Below, in pieces: positions 1 to 8,565 of a stretch of DNA of 64,000 nucleotides (the first letter of the stretch is position 1; each line of letters begins with the position of its first letter). Made by a program: the position numbers and the translations under genes. The DNA is from an uncultured Bacteroidales bacterium. GTDB lineage: Bacteria; Bacteroidota; Bacteroidia; Bacteroidales; UBA932. A model generated the notes under the pieces. That model was not told the DNA's origin. It was given only the letters and a program-made list of their open reading frames with translations, and searched no databases. Location of the stretch: the NCBI GenBank assembly GCA_944325435.1, contig CALVAC010000017.1, positions 1 through 64,000 on the forward strand. Direction: 5' to 3'.

Positions 1-56
1 CGATATTTGACGCGGGTGCGTCACATATACAGTATCGCCTCGGCATAACAAATAAA

Positions 57-89
57 TTTGTTCTGCTCTCGGCTTCTGAGTATATTTGC
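57..89 (+). promoter_or_regulatory. Promoter of cdaA-mutS2-yraN (Bacteroidota -33/-7 type)
   Basis: TTTG at 57-60, a 20-bp spacer and TATATTTGC at 81-89 fit the Bacteroidota housekeeping promoter (TTTG, 19-21 bp, TAnnTTTG). The predicted start near 93-95 leaves a leader of about 20 nt before the ATG at 116. It also rules out the in-frame TTG at 86, which lies inside the -7 box. Confidence 0.75.
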
Positions 90-115
90 ATTCATTATTG
101 ACAAGGGTTATAGTT

Positions 116-958
116 ATGGTACTGGCTCTGTTCGGATTCCTGAGACTGTCCCTTCTGGACATCCTCGACATCCTGCTGGTGGCGCTGATAATTTTCCTGC
201 TGTTCCGCTGGCTGTGGGGGTCATCTGCGTGGAGTATCTTCGTGGCCATCCTGTCGCTTTATCTGATCAGGTTTGTGGTGACTGTGCTCAACATGAGGCT
301 CACCGCTACCATTATGGATATGGTGCTGGATGTCGGGGTGCTGGCTCTGATTGTCATTTTCCAGCCGGAGATAAGGAGGTTTCTTACCAGACTCGGCAAC
401 GGTACGAGGGTAAACGCCCGGACCAACAGCATCCTGGACCGTCTGTTCAGGACCGTCAAGCGTGGAGCGATGGACAGTGATGCCGTGAACGAGGTGGCGG
501 AAGCATGCAGAAGGATGTCGGAATCGAAGACCGGAGCCCTGATAGTGATTCCGCACGCTACGCCTCTTGATGACATAATCTCCACTGGAGACAGGATAGA
601 TGCGGCCATTCACCGCCGCCTGATAATGAACCTCTTCTTCAAGAATTCCCCTCTGCATGACGGTGCGGTGATTATAAGCAACAACCACATTGTCGCTGCA
701 CGCTGTACCCTGCCTATTACAGAAAAGACCGACATACCGCCGAACTTCGGGATGAGGCACAAGGCTGCCATAGGAATAACAGAGGAGACTGATGCCGATG
801 CCATAGTCGTATCGGAGGAGACGGGCAACATATCGTTCGTCCGGGGAGGCAATGTGACGCATATAAATAATATAAACGAACTGAAACTGCTGCTGAGCAA
901 TTCTTTGTCAGATACAAAGGAAGAAGGAAGGGAAAGGAATGGAAGAGATGCTGATTGA
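116..958 (+). CDS. cdaA: Diadenylate cyclase CdaA (c-di-AMP synthase)
   Basis: Makes cyclic di-AMP from two ATP at the inner membrane. About the first 80 residues hold three hydrophobic segments, as in CdaA/DacA. The DisA_N catalytic domain follows, with the DGA motif at D182-A184 (context LHDGAVII) and the second nucleotide motif at 214-216. That second motif reads R-H-K instead of the usual R-H-R. Length is 280 residues, close to the family norm of about 270. ATG 116 is chosen because the promoter overlaps the earlier TTG. The 3' end overlaps mutS2 by 20 bp, so the two are probably translationally coupled. The assignment is firm; the effect of the Lys is unknown. Confidence 0.93.
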   Translation: MVLALFGFLRLSLLDILDILLVALIIFLLFRWLWGSSAWSIFVAILSLYLIRFVVTVLNMRLTATIMDMVLDVGVLALIVIFQPEIRRFLTRLGNGTRVNARTNSILDRLFRTVKRGAMDSDAVNEVAEACRRMSESKTGALIVIPHATPLDDIISTGDRIDAAIHRRLIMNLFFKNSPLHDGAVIISNNHIVAARCTLPITEKTDIPPNFGMRHKAAIGITEETDADAIVVSEETGNISFVRGGNVTHINNINELKLLLSNSLSDTKEEGRERNGRDAD

Positions 959-3485
959 TGCCAGGCTGGAACAGAAGCTGGGCTTTGACAGGATAAGAAA
1001 AGCGGTGTCTGACCGCTGTTCCACGGAATATGCTGCCGGAAGGGTGGCTGCTGAGGCTTTTTCTGCCGACAGGAATGAGATAAGCCGCAGGCTTCTGCTT
1101 ACGGATGAGATGAGGCTTGTAGTGATGTTCGAGGAAAGTTTCCCATCCAGCGGATTCATAGACTGTATAGGGTTCCTCAAACCGCTTGGCCAGCCGGCCT
1201 CCAACATAGACCTGTTGTCCCTCCGCAAACTGAAGACAATGCTGGAGACCCTGTCGAGGGTGATACGGTTCTTTGAGGACATCAAGGATGGCATTTATCC
1301 TAACCTGAAGAAGATGGCGGAGCCGGTCATGAGATTCCCTGCCATCCAGGACAGGATAGATGATATTCTCGACCGTTTCGGAGAAGTGAAGGATACGGCT
1401 TCCCCCGAACTGCATGACATAAGGAAAAGTCTCAAGGAGAAGGAAGGGGCGATATCGAGGCGGATATCCTCCATTATGAGGCGTGCCCAGGAGGAAGGCA
1501 TTGTAGACAGCGATGCAAGCGTGTCGATGCGGGATGGCAAGATGCTGATTCCGGTGCCGGTAGGCAACAAGAAGAAGATACAGGGCTTCATATATGATGA
1601 GTCCGCATCCGGAAAGACTGCCTTTGTGGAGCCTGCGGAAGTGGTCGAACTTGACAACCAGATAAAGGAACTGCATTTTGCAGAGGGCAGGGAGATATTG
1701 AGGATACTAATGTCATTCAGTGACTTCGTGCGTCCGTATGTGCCTGATCTTGTCGAGTCTGCGGAATATTTAGGCGAACTGGATTTTCTGATGGCCAAGG
1801 CCAATGTGTCTCTGGACATAATAGCCGGGATGCCTGTGATATCGGAGAACGGTGAATTGAATCTTAGAAAGGCGAGACACCCTTTTCTCGAGAAGGCTCT
1901 GAAGAAAGAGAAGAAGGAGATCGTCCCTCTGACGGTCACGCTCACCCCGAAGAAGCATATCCTGCTCATATCCGGACCGAACGCCGGAGGCAAATCGGTT
2001 TGTCTCAAGACTGTGGGCCTGCTGCAGTATATGTTCCAGTGGGGGATGCTGGTCCCTACATCCGAGACATCCGAACTTCCTGTGTTCGACAGGATAATGG
2101 TCAGCATCGGGGACGACCAGTCTATAGACAATGACCTGAGTACATACAGTTCATTCCTGTCGGATATGAGGGAGATGGTCGGGAAGGCGGATGAGAAGAC
2201 CCTTGTCCTGATAGATGAGTTCGGTTCAGGCACGGAACCGGCTGCAGGAGGGGCTATTGCCGAGGCGATACTGCATGAGCTGGACACCAGGGGGACATAC
2301 GGTGTGATAACGACACATTATACCAACCTCAAACTCTATGCATCAGCATCCGAGACAGGAGTCGTCAACGGGGCCATGATGTTTGATGTCAAGAACATAG
2401 CCCCTCTGTTCAAACTTGAGATGGGACTGCCCGGCAATTCCTTTGCGTTCGAGCTTGCACGCAAGATGGGACTGCCGGAAAACATAATAAAAGATGCGGA
2501 AACCCGGGCTGGAGAGGAGTTTGTCGGCATAGAGCGCAATTTGCGCAGGATTGCCCGTAACCGCAAGGCATTGGATGAGAAACTGGAAAGGATACGGAAT
2601 GCGGACAGGACTCTTGAAAGTATCACTGACAGATATCAGAAGGAACTGCAGGACATACGCAGACTCAGGAAAGAGATCCTTGACCAGGCCCGCAAGGAGG
2701 CGGAAGAGATACTGAAAGGGGCCAACAGGCAGGTGGAGACCACCATCCGTACCATAAAGGAGTCCCAGGCGGAGAAAGAGACCACGGTCATGGCGCGCAG
2801 GGAACTTCAGAATTTCATGTCGGCTCTTGCACAGAAGAAGGAGCAGGAGAAGAAAGAGCGGGATGACTACATCGAAAAGAAGATACGCCAGATAGATGCC
2901 AGGAAAGCCAGGGAGAAAGAGAGGAAGTCAAGGAGGGCCAACGAGCAGGAAAGGAAAGAGATGGAGGAGAGACAGGCCGAGCAGGAACGCCTGGAGGCAT
3001 TCCGGAACGCTCCTCTGAAAGTCGGGGAGAAAGTAAGGATAAAGAGTAACGGGTTGGTGGGCGAAGTGGCACTGGTGTCCTCGAAGTCGGTGACAGTCAA
3101 CATCGGCAACATCAGCAGCAGGATGTCCCCTGACAAGGTGGAGAGAATCACTTCCAACGAGTTCAAGGCTGCCGTAAAGGAGACTGCAAGACCTGTATCT
3201 GCGGTCAATACCGACTCTTCCATCTCTGACAGGAAACTGAATTTCCATCCGGAAATCGATGTCCGGGGCGAGAGGGTGACGGATGCCTTGGAAAAGGTGA
3301 CGAGATTTGTGGATGATGCCATAATGCTGAATATGGGAAGCGTGCGCATCATCCACGGCAAGGGAACAGGTGTCTTGAGGGAGGAGATACAGAAATTTCT
3401 CCGGACTACACCAGGGGTCGCCTCAGTGACGGATGAACACATCCAGTTCGGCGGTTCAGGTGTCACGGTGGTCACTTTTGACTGA
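939..3485 (+). CDS. mutS2: Endonuclease MutS2 (MutS-family ATPase with Smr domain)
   Basis: MutS2 proteins act in suppression of recombination and/or rescue of collided ribosomes. The order seen is: MutS core and clamp-like helices (1-330), Walker A GPNAGGKS at 346-353, Walker B LVLIDEFGSGTEP near 425, a long charged coiled coil rich in K, E and R (about 520-690), and a C-terminal Smr domain from about 773 (IDVRGERV, then IIHGKGTGVLR). There is no MutS mismatch-recognition domain I. The length of 848 residues fits Bacteroidota MutS2. The start overlaps cdaA and is preceded by a purine-rich AAGGAAGGGAAAGG stretch that could serve as ribosome binding site. Confidence 0.95.
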   Translation: MEEMLIDARLEQKLGFDRIRKAVSDRCSTEYAAGRVAAEAFSADRNEISRRLLLTDEMRLVVMFEESFPSSGFIDCIGFLKPLGQPASNIDLLSLRKLKTMLETLSRVIRFFEDIKDGIYPNLKKMAEPVMRFPAIQDRIDDILDRFGEVKDTASPELHDIRKSLKEKEGAISRRISSIMRRAQEEGIVDSDASVSMRDGKMLIPVPVGNKKKIQGFIYDESASGKTAFVEPAEVVELDNQIKELHFAEGREILRILMSFSDFVRPYVPDLVESAEYLGELDFLMAKANVSLDIIAGMPVISENGELNLRKARHPFLEKALKKEKKEIVPLTVTLTPKKHILLISGPNAGGKSVCLKTVGLLQYMFQWGMLVPTSETSELPVFDRIMVSIGDDQSIDNDLSTYSSFLSDMREMVGKADEKTLVLIDEFGSGTEPAAGGAIAEAILHELDTRGTYGVITTHYTNLKLYASASETGVVNGAMMFDVKNIAPLFKLEMGLPGNSFAFELARKMGLPENIIKDAETRAGEEFVGIERNLRRIARNRKALDEKLERIRNADRTLESITDRYQKELQDIRRLRKEILDQARKEAEEILKGANRQVETTIRTIKESQAEKETTVMARRELQNFMSALAQKKEQEKKERDDYIEKKIRQIDARKAREKERKSRRANEQERKEMEERQAEQERLEAFRNAPLKVGEKVRIKSNGLVGEVALVSSKSVTVNIGNISSRMSPDKVERITSNEFKAAVKETARPVSAVNTDSSISDRKLNFHPEIDVRGERVTDALEKVTRFVDDAIMLNMGSVRIIHGKGTGVLREEIQKFLRTTPGVASVTDEHIQFGGSGVTVVTFD

Positions 3486-3500
3486 CAGGGAGGTGCGGAT

Positions 3501-3887
3501 ATGGTGACCGACAGGGAAAAGAAGCAGACGGGCAAGGCAGGAGAAGAGGCAGCATGCAGATTCCTGGCGGACAGAGGCCATGTCATTCTGGCAAGGAACT
3601 GGAGATCCGGGCATCTGGAGATTGACATCATCTCTATGGACAAGGCTGGAATACATTTTGTGGAAGTGAAGACCCGCCGTCCTCCGATGCAGGCCCTGCC
3701 GCAGGAAAGCGTGACTCCGGGCAAGCAGAGGAAGATAGCGGCGGCAGCGGCAAGGTATCTTGCTTCCGGAGCCGGAAGGCAGACAGGTGATATGGAATGC
3801 CAGTTCGACATAATCGCCGTGACTCTGTCGGAAGGCGGAGCCGGCATAGAATATTATCCGGCCGCCTTCTGGCCTGTTTGCGTGTGA
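3501..3887 (+). CDS. yraN: YraN family protein (UPF0102, nuclease-like fold)
   Basis: Small 128-residue protein of the YraN/UPF0102 family, which has a restriction-endonuclease-like fold but no settled function. The family pattern is visible: GKAGEEAACRFLADRGH near the N-terminus, then NWR..HLEIDII and FVEVKTRR (the E-I-D and E-V-K acidic/lysine residues of a PD-(D/E)xK-like core), and a K-containing C-terminal helix. It starts 15 bp after mutS2 and is probably co-transcribed with it. A GATGCC/GGCATC inverted repeat (3886-3906) sits at its stop but has no T-tract. Confidence 0.88.
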   Translation: MVTDREKKQTGKAGEEAACRFLADRGHVILARNWRSGHLEIDIISMDKAGIHFVEVKTRRPPMQALPQESVTPGKQRKIAAAAARYLASGAGRQTGDMECQFDIIAVTLSEGGAGIEYYPAAFWPVCV

Positions 3888-3953
3888 TGCCCGGGCCGAT
3901 GGCATCTGCCTGCAGATCGGATATTGTTGTACAAAAAAGATATGCCACATAAT

Positions 3954-5048
3954 ATGGACAAGAACAATTATTGTGTTATCATGGCCGGAGGGGCAGGCAC
4001 GAGGTTGTGGCCTGTAAGCCGCACCGGCTATCCGAAACAGTTCTTAGAGGTAGGGAATACCGGAAGAAGTTTCCTGAGGGTTACATACGACAGGTATGCG
4101 AGGCTCTTCCCGGCAGAAAATATCCTGATAGTCACTGTGTCCAGGTATCGGGACCTGGTGAAGCAGCAGATTCCGGAGATACCTGATGCCAACATCCTGT
4201 ACGAGCCTTACAGCAGGAATACTGCACCGTGCATCACATATGCGACATATACATTGCTGAAACGCAATCCGGATGCCTCTATGGTCGTCACACCGGCGGA
4301 CCACCTGATCTTTGATGAAGACACTTTCGGAAAGACGGTCACAAACGCACTTGAGTATGCATGCAGGGAAAAGGTGCTGATGACGATAGGTCTGATGCCG
4401 ACAAGGCCGGACACCAACTATGGATATATCCAGGTTACAGGAGGAAAGAGTGCTTGCCATGCCGATACGGCGGTCAAGGTAAAGACATTCACTGAAAAAC
4501 CGGATGCAGACCTTGCCAGAGTGTTTGTGGAAAGCGGGGAGTTCCTGTGGAATTCAGGTATTTTCGCCTGGACTGCACAGACCATAAGGGAGGAGATGGA
4601 GAAGTACATGCCGGAAGTCACCCGGCTTTTCAACGGATGGGAGAAGGCTCTCGGCACTGAATCCGAGCAGGACTTCATAACGGGGGCCTATACCGGCTGT
4701 CTCAATATTTCCATTGACTATGCTGTTATGGAAAAGACCGACAGGGCATGGCTGTATCCAGCATCATTCGGATGGGTGGATATCGGTTCGTGGGAATCGC
4801 TCCACGAATTCTATCCATACAAGGATGCCCTCGGCAACGCCGTTGTCACTGGCAGGACACTGATGACGGAAGATCACAACAACCTGCTAATTTCCAAGGA
4901 CAAGGACAAGCTGATTGCTGTCAAGGGCCTGAAAGACTTCGTTGTCATTGACACTGATGATGTCCTGGTTATATGCCCCAAGAATGACAGGCAATTCAAG
5001 GATTTTATGGCTGGCATAGCGATGCCGGAATATGAGAAATACCGTTAA
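3954..5048 (+). CDS. manC: Mannose-1-phosphate guanylyltransferase
   Basis: Forms GDP-mannose from mannose-1-phosphate and GTP for surface polysaccharide and glycoprotein sugars. The nucleotidyltransferase signature MAGGAGTRLWPVSR, followed by PKQF, lies at residues 10-28. A later FTEKPD motif is typical of ManC/RfbM. The protein has about 364 residues and stops before the cupin-type isomerase domain of the long bifunctional enzymes, so it is the short monofunctional form. Several starts are possible (TTG 3924, ATG 3942, ATG 3954). I chose 3954 because homologues begin just before the signature. It lies 66 bp after yraN and 12 bp before yqeY. Confidence 0.9.
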   Translation: MDKNNYCVIMAGGAGTRLWPVSRTGYPKQFLEVGNTGRSFLRVTYDRYARLFPAENILIVTVSRYRDLVKQQIPEIPDANILYEPYSRNTAPCITYATYTLLKRNPDASMVVTPADHLIFDEDTFGKTVTNALEYACREKVLMTIGLMPTRPDTNYGYIQVTGGKSACHADTAVKVKTFTEKPDADLARVFVESGEFLWNSGIFAWTAQTIREEMEKYMPEVTRLFNGWEKALGTESEQDFITGAYTGCLNISIDYAVMEKTDRAWLYPASFGWVDIGSWESLHEFYPYKDALGNAVVTGRTLMTEDHNNLLISKDKDKLIAVKGLKDFVVIDTDDVLVICPKNDRQFKDFMAGIAMPEYEKYR

Positions 5049-5060
5049 ATCATTTATAAT

Positions 5061-5513
5061 ATGGAACTTGAAAAAAAGATTCAGGCGGACATGGTGGCAG
5101 CGATGAAAGCCCGGGAAACAGTCCGCCTTGCAGCCCTGAGGGGCATCAAGGCAGCGATACTTCTTGCCAGGACATCAGAAGGCGGCAGCGGGGAGGTCAG
5201 CGATGCGGAGGTGGTCAAGATAATCCAGAAACTGGTGAAGCAGCGTAAGGAGAGCGCGGAGATCTATGCCCAGCAGAACAGGCCAGAACTTGCGGAGAAC
5301 GAACTTGCTGAAGCGGCGGCGATGGAGGTCTATCTTCCGAAACAGCTGAGCGAGGCGGAAGTGGAAGCGGAACTCGTGAAGATCATTGCAGAGACCGGGG
5401 CTTCGCAGCCATCCGATATGGGCAAGGTAATGGGTGTCGCGACAAAACGGCTTGCCGGTCAAGCTGATGGCAAGCTTATCTCGATGACTGTCAAACGACT
5501 GCTTGCAAAATGA
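5061..5513 (+). CDS. yqeY: GatB/YqeY domain-containing protein
   Basis: 150-residue stand-alone version of the YqeY domain, the tail domain of the GatB amidotransferase subunit that contacts tRNA. Its role alone is not settled. The sequence has the typical helical pattern: LEKKIQADMVAAMKARE at the start, RLAALRGIKAAI, an EVVKIIQKLVKQRKES helix, and a second half ending in GQADGKLIS. It is 12 bp after manC. A strong hairpin with a short T-tract lies about 84 bp downstream, inside the 3' end of the converging gene, and probably ends this transcript. Confidence 0.9.
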   Translation: MELEKKIQADMVAAMKARETVRLAALRGIKAAILLARTSEGGSGEVSDAEVVKIIQKLVKQRKESAEIYAQQNRPELAENELAEAAAMEVYLPKQLSEAEVEAELVKIIAETGASQPSDMGKVMGVATKRLAGQADGKLISMTVKRLLAK

Positions 5514-5545
5514 CACCGGGAGGCTAACCGGCCGCGTATATGGCT

Positions 5546-6811
5546 TCAGAAAGGAAGCCCCATCCTGTGCCTGGCAAAAGGTATGACCAGAGAAGGAGCC
5601 TGCTTCTGCAGAAGCAGGCTTTTCATATAGTCCATATAAGGTTCCGCGTGGTTGAAATAGCTGTACAGACCTTTGCACAGGGAATTTTTCCTGCAGCCAT
5701 CTTCACCTGTGGCGAACCTGTGTTTCGGGCATTCCCCCCTGCATGCAAAGTAGAAACGGCAGCTGAGACATTCTGCCGGCAGGGTGTTGCGCTTGTCCAG
5801 TCCGAACTGCAGGCGACGGCGGCTTGAATAGATGTCTTTCAGCGGAGTCCGCGTGATGTTTCCCAGAAGATATTCCGGATATACGAAATGGTCGCAGGAA
5901 TAGACATCCCCGTTCCTTTCCACAACAAGGGCATCCCCGCAGGTCTCGCACATGGAGCATACGCCGGGCTGCACGCCGCACCACTGCGCGAGCGTTGCAT
6001 CGAACATCTGCACGAATACCTGCCCCACATCCCTTATGACCCATTCGTCGAAGATGTCGCACAGGAATCTGCCGTAATCCTCCGCTGACACGGACCAGGG
6101 GGCAATGTATGCCCCCTCTGTCTCGGGAGACACTATCACGGGTCTGCGGCAGCCGGCTCTGTCCACGGTGTGCTCCACAGCCGGGAGGAACTGCATGTAC
6201 CGGCTCCTGACCTTGTCCCGGAGGAATCTGTATATCTCTCCCCCTCTTTTACCGCACAGGCTGCTGACAACGCTGAGTGTGTTGAACTCGACTCCGGAGC
6301 TTCTGAACAGCCCGATGGCGTGCATCACCTTTTCAAATGTAGGCCGGCCGTCTCTTGTACGGCGGAAAGTGTCATGGATATCCTCGGGTCCATCGAGGGA
6401 GATGCCAACAAGAAAATTGTTCTCCGCAAACAGCGAGCACCATTCCTCATCCACCAGGGTGCCGTTGGTCTGTATGTTGTTCTCTATCCTTTTCCCTGCG
6501 GCATATTTTTTCTGCAGGGCGATTGCCTTTCTGTAGAAATCTTTTCCAAGCAGCAGAGGTTCGCCCCCGTGCCAGCAGAACTGTACGGAATCCACCTCGT
6601 TCGCCTCGATGTACTGCCGGATATATCTTTCCAGAAGTTCATCATCCATGACTTCGTTCTTCCCGCCATACTGGATGGCCTTGTCCAGATAGTAACAGTA
6701 TGTGCAGTCCAGATTGCATCTCGACCCGGCCGGCTTCAGCATGGTCACGAAGGCCTGCGGTGCGGTGAGCCTCTCGGCATCACTGAGGGTGAATATCTCC
6801 TTTTCTTTCAT
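5546..6811 (-). CDS. Anaerobic sulfatase-maturating enzyme (radical SAM/SPASM)
   Basis: Radical SAM enzyme that turns an active-site Cys or Ser of sulfatases into formylglycine under anaerobic conditions. The SAM cluster motif CNLDCTYC is at C32, C36 and C39. The C-terminal SPASM region has several cysteines: C..CGDALVVERNGDVYSCDHFVYPE and, later, CLSCRFYFACRGECPKHRF. Length is about 421 residues, as in Bacteroides anSMEs. A TATCTTTG box at 6843-6850 would put transcription start about 4 nt before the ATG at 6835, so ATG 6811 is preferred. No sulfatase gene lies nearby. Another SPASM peptide-modifying role cannot be excluded by motif alone. Confidence 0.88.
   Translation of the reverse strand: MKEKEIFTLSDAERLTAPQAFVTMLKPAGSRCNLDCTYCYYLDKAIQYGGKNEVMDDELLERYIRQYIEANEVDSVQFCWHGGEPLLLGKDFYRKAIALQKKYAAGKRIENNIQTNGTLVDEEWCSLFAENNFLVGISLDGPEDIHDTFRRTRDGRPTFEKVMHAIGLFRSSGVEFNTLSVVSSLCGKRGGEIYRFLRDKVRSRYMQFLPAVEHTVDRAGCRRPVIVSPETEGAYIAPWSVSAEDYGRFLCDIFDEWVIRDVGQVFVQMFDATLAQWCGVQPGVCSMCETCGDALVVERNGDVYSCDHFVYPEYLLGNITRTPLKDIYSSRRRLQFGLDKRNTLPAECLSCRFYFACRGECPKHRFATGEDGCRKNSLCKGLYSYFNHAEPYMDYMKSLLLQKQAPSLVIPFARHRMGLPF
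5597..5623 (+). terminator. Palindromic terminator of yqeY inside the converging gene
   Basis: A perfect 24-bp palindrome (5597-5620, arms AGCCTGCTTCTG / CAGAAGCAGGCT) is followed by a short T-run at 5620-5623 on the plus strand. It has the form of an intrinsic terminator for plus-strand transcripts, yet it lies within the last codons of the minus-strand sulfatase-maturase gene (encoding its SLLLQKQAP region). The minus-strand side has no T-tract, so it should work in one direction only. Confidence 0.6.
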
Positions 6812-6842
6812 CAGATGTATAAGACACGATTCCAAATCCTGC

Positions 6843-6850
6843 CAAAGATA
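6843..6850 (-). promoter_or_regulatory. -7 box of the sulfatase-maturase gene
   Basis: On the minus strand the sequence reads TATCTTTG, an exact TAnnTTTG match, but no TTG lies at the expected -33 spacing. It fixes the start choice of the maturase gene as noted there. Confidence 0.4.
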
Positions 6851-6900
6851 ATGATAAATTCCGCAAGGTCCGGCCGGATACGAAAATTTCTGCTAAAGCA

Positions 6901-6931
6901 TTGATATTTCAAATATTAGTCGTATATTTGC
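6901..6931 (+). promoter_or_regulatory. Promoter of the rplC-rpsC ribosomal operon
   Basis: TTG at 6901-6903, a 19-bp spacer and TATATTTGC at 6923-6931. The 36 bases from 6901 differ at only three positions from the rpsL promoter at 17301-17336. The predicted start is near 6934, leaving a leader of about 59 nt. Confidence 0.85.
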
Positions 6932-6934
6932 AGC

Positions 6935-6956
6935 CCACCAAAATGCACTATGGTGG
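6935..6956 (+). promoter_or_regulatory. 5'-terminal hairpin of the rplC leader
   Basis: CCACCA (6935-6940) and TGGTGG (6951-6956) form a perfect 6-bp stem with a 10-nt loop, starting at the predicted transcript 5' end. The rpsL leader has a hairpin in the same place with a different sequence. It could protect the mRNA or bind a ribosomal protein; this is inference. Confidence 0.5.
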
Positions 6957-6992
6957 ATAATACATTTATAATCAATTAATTAAAACAAGCCA

Positions 6993-7616
6993 ATGCCTGG
7001 ATTAATTGGAAAGAAAATCGGAATGACTTCCGTTTTCGGTGCTGATGGGAAGAATATCCCATGCACCGTAGTTGAGGCTGGTCCGTGTGTTGTTACGCAG
7101 ATTCGTACAGTAGAGAAAGATGGTTATGCCGCTGTACAGCTTGCCTATGACGAAATGAAAGAAAAGCACACCAGCGCGCCTCTTAAGGGGCATTTTGAAA
7201 AGGCAGGAACCACACCTAAGCACAAGATCGTCGAGTTCAAGGCGGACTTTGCTCAGGAGCTTAAATTAGGCGACACCCTCACGGTGAGCGATGTGTTTGC
7301 AGACACCGCATACGTGGATGTCACCGGTACTTCTAAAGGTAAAGGTTTTCAGGGCGTTGTAAAACGTCATGGATTCGCGGGAGTGGGCGGACAGACACAC
7401 GGCCAGCACAACAGGCTGCGTCATCCGGGTTCACTCGGTGCATCATCATGGCCTTCAAGAGTTTTCAAAGGCATGAGGATGGCAGGCCGCATGGGTAATG
7501 CGAGGGTGAAGGTGTTCAACCTTCAGGTCGTGAAGATCATTCCTGAGAACAATCTTATCGTTCTTAAGGGCTCGATACCTGGAGCCAGGGGTTCATATGT
7601 AATTTTGGAGGATTAA
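6993..7616 (+). CDS. rplC: 50S ribosomal protein L3
   Basis: First gene of the ribosomal block; L3 is an early-assembling 23S rRNA binder near the peptidyl transferase centre. It starts [15 protein letters not shown] and contains the L3 signature [17 protein letters not shown] and the [15 protein letters not shown] segment. Length is 207 residues, as usual in Bacteroidota. In most bacteria rpsJ lies directly upstream; here rpsJ is 13 kb away and rplC has its own promoter. rplD follows after 4 bp. Confidence 0.98.
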   Translation: MPGLIGKKIGMTSVFGADGKNIPCTVVEAGPCVVTQIRTVEKDGYAAVQLAYDEMKEKHTSAPLKGHFEKAGTTPKHKIVEFKADFAQELKLGDTLTVSDVFADTAYVDVTGTSKGKGFQGVVKRHGFAGVGGQTHGQHNRLRHPGSLGASSWPSRVFKGMRMAGRMGNARVKVFNLQVVKIIPENNLIVLKGSIPGARGSYVILED

Positions 7617-7620
7617 GGTT

Positions 7621-8250
7621 ATGGAATTGTCAGTTTTGAAAATTGACGGAACAGAATCCGGAAAGAAGGTTGTTCTCAATGATGAGATCTTCGGCATAGA
7701 GCCGAACGACCATGCAATCTACCTCGATGTGAAGCAGTATCTTGCAAACAGGCGTCAGGGTACCGCAAAGACCAAGGACCGCAGCGAGGTGGCATACAGC
7801 ACAAAGAAGCTTATCCGTCAGAAGGGTTCCGGCGGTGCGCGTCACGGAAGCCGCAAGGCAGGTATCTATACTGGAGGCGGACGGGTGTTCGGCCCGGAGC
7901 CGCGCGACTATCATTTCAAGCTCAACAAGAAGCTGAAGCAGCTCGCGAGGTGCTCCGCCCTTTCATACAAGGTCAGGGAGAATGCTCTCATTTTTGTGGA
8001 GCCGTTCACTATGGATGCCCCTAAGACCAAGGAGTTCATCCAGATCCTCAAAAACATCAAGGCAGGGGACAGGAAGATCCTTTTCGTCCTTCCGGAGAAC
8101 TCCCGGAATATCTACCTTTCTGCACGTAATCTTCCTGAGGTGACAGTGAAGTCCGTAGACGAGATCAACACATATATCATCTTGAACTCATATTCAATGG
8201 TGATGGTTGATGGTGTCCAGGACATTCTCGCATCAAGGATCAAACGCTAA
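7621..8250 (+). CDS. rplD: 50S ribosomal protein L4
   Basis: Binds 23S rRNA domain I with a loop reaching the exit tunnel. In E. coli it also represses its own S10 operon. The 209-residue protein shows the conserved tunnel-loop region [16 protein letters not shown] followed by [13 protein letters not shown]. It lies 4 bp after rplC and 12 bp before rplW. If L4 autoregulates here, the target would have to be a leader other than the usual rpsJ one, because rpsJ belongs to another transcript. Confidence 0.98.
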   Translation: MELSVLKIDGTESGKKVVLNDEIFGIEPNDHAIYLDVKQYLANRRQGTAKTKDRSEVAYSTKKLIRQKGSGGARHGSRKAGIYTGGGRVFGPEPRDYHFKLNKKLKQLARCSALSYKVRENALIFVEPFTMDAPKTKEFIQILKNIKAGDRKILFVLPENSRNIYLSARNLPEVTVKSVDEINTYIILNSYSMVMVDGVQDILASRIKR

Positions 8251-8262
8251 ATTGATACGGAA

Positions 8263-8553
8263 ATGGGAATCATAATTAAGCCAATAGTAACAGAAAAGAT
8301 GACGGTTCTGGGCGATAAGTTGAACCGCTACGGCTTTATCGTAGACCGCAAGGCCAACAAGATCGAGATCAAGAATGCGGTAGAGCAGATGTACAACGTG
8401 TCTGTTGCGTCAGTGAACACTGCCAACTATCACGGTAAGAGAAAATCCCGTTATACCAAGGCCGGTATCCTCAGGGGTCGCACGAACCACTTCAAGAAGG
8501 CATATGTCACTCTTGCAGGTGAAGACAAGATTGATTTTTACGCTAACATCTAA
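8263..8553 (+). CDS. rplW: 50S ribosomal protein L23
   Basis: Exit-tunnel protein that docks trigger factor and SRP. It has 96 residues with the family pattern: IIKPIVTEKMT at the start, then YGFIVDRKANKIEIKNAVE and VNTANYHGKRK, and the C-terminal KKAYVTLAG strand. It lies in order between rplD and rplB, with gaps of 12 bp on both sides. Confidence 0.97.
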   Translation: MGIIIKPIVTEKMTVLGDKLNRYGFIVDRKANKIEIKNAVEQMYNVSVASVNTANYHGKRKSRYTKAGILRGRTNHFKKAYVTLAGEDKIDFYANI

Positions 8554-8565
8554 CAGGTAAACGCA

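Noticed and set aside
1295-3847. Minus-strand open frames of 300+ codons opposite mutS2 and yraN
   Set aside because: Serine-rich shadow translations of well-supported genes; no start signals or recognisable domains.
3886-3906. GATGCC/GGCATC hairpin after yraN as a terminator
   Set aside because: The stem overlaps the stop codon, has no T-tract, and the next gene lacks a clear promoter, so read-through is likely.
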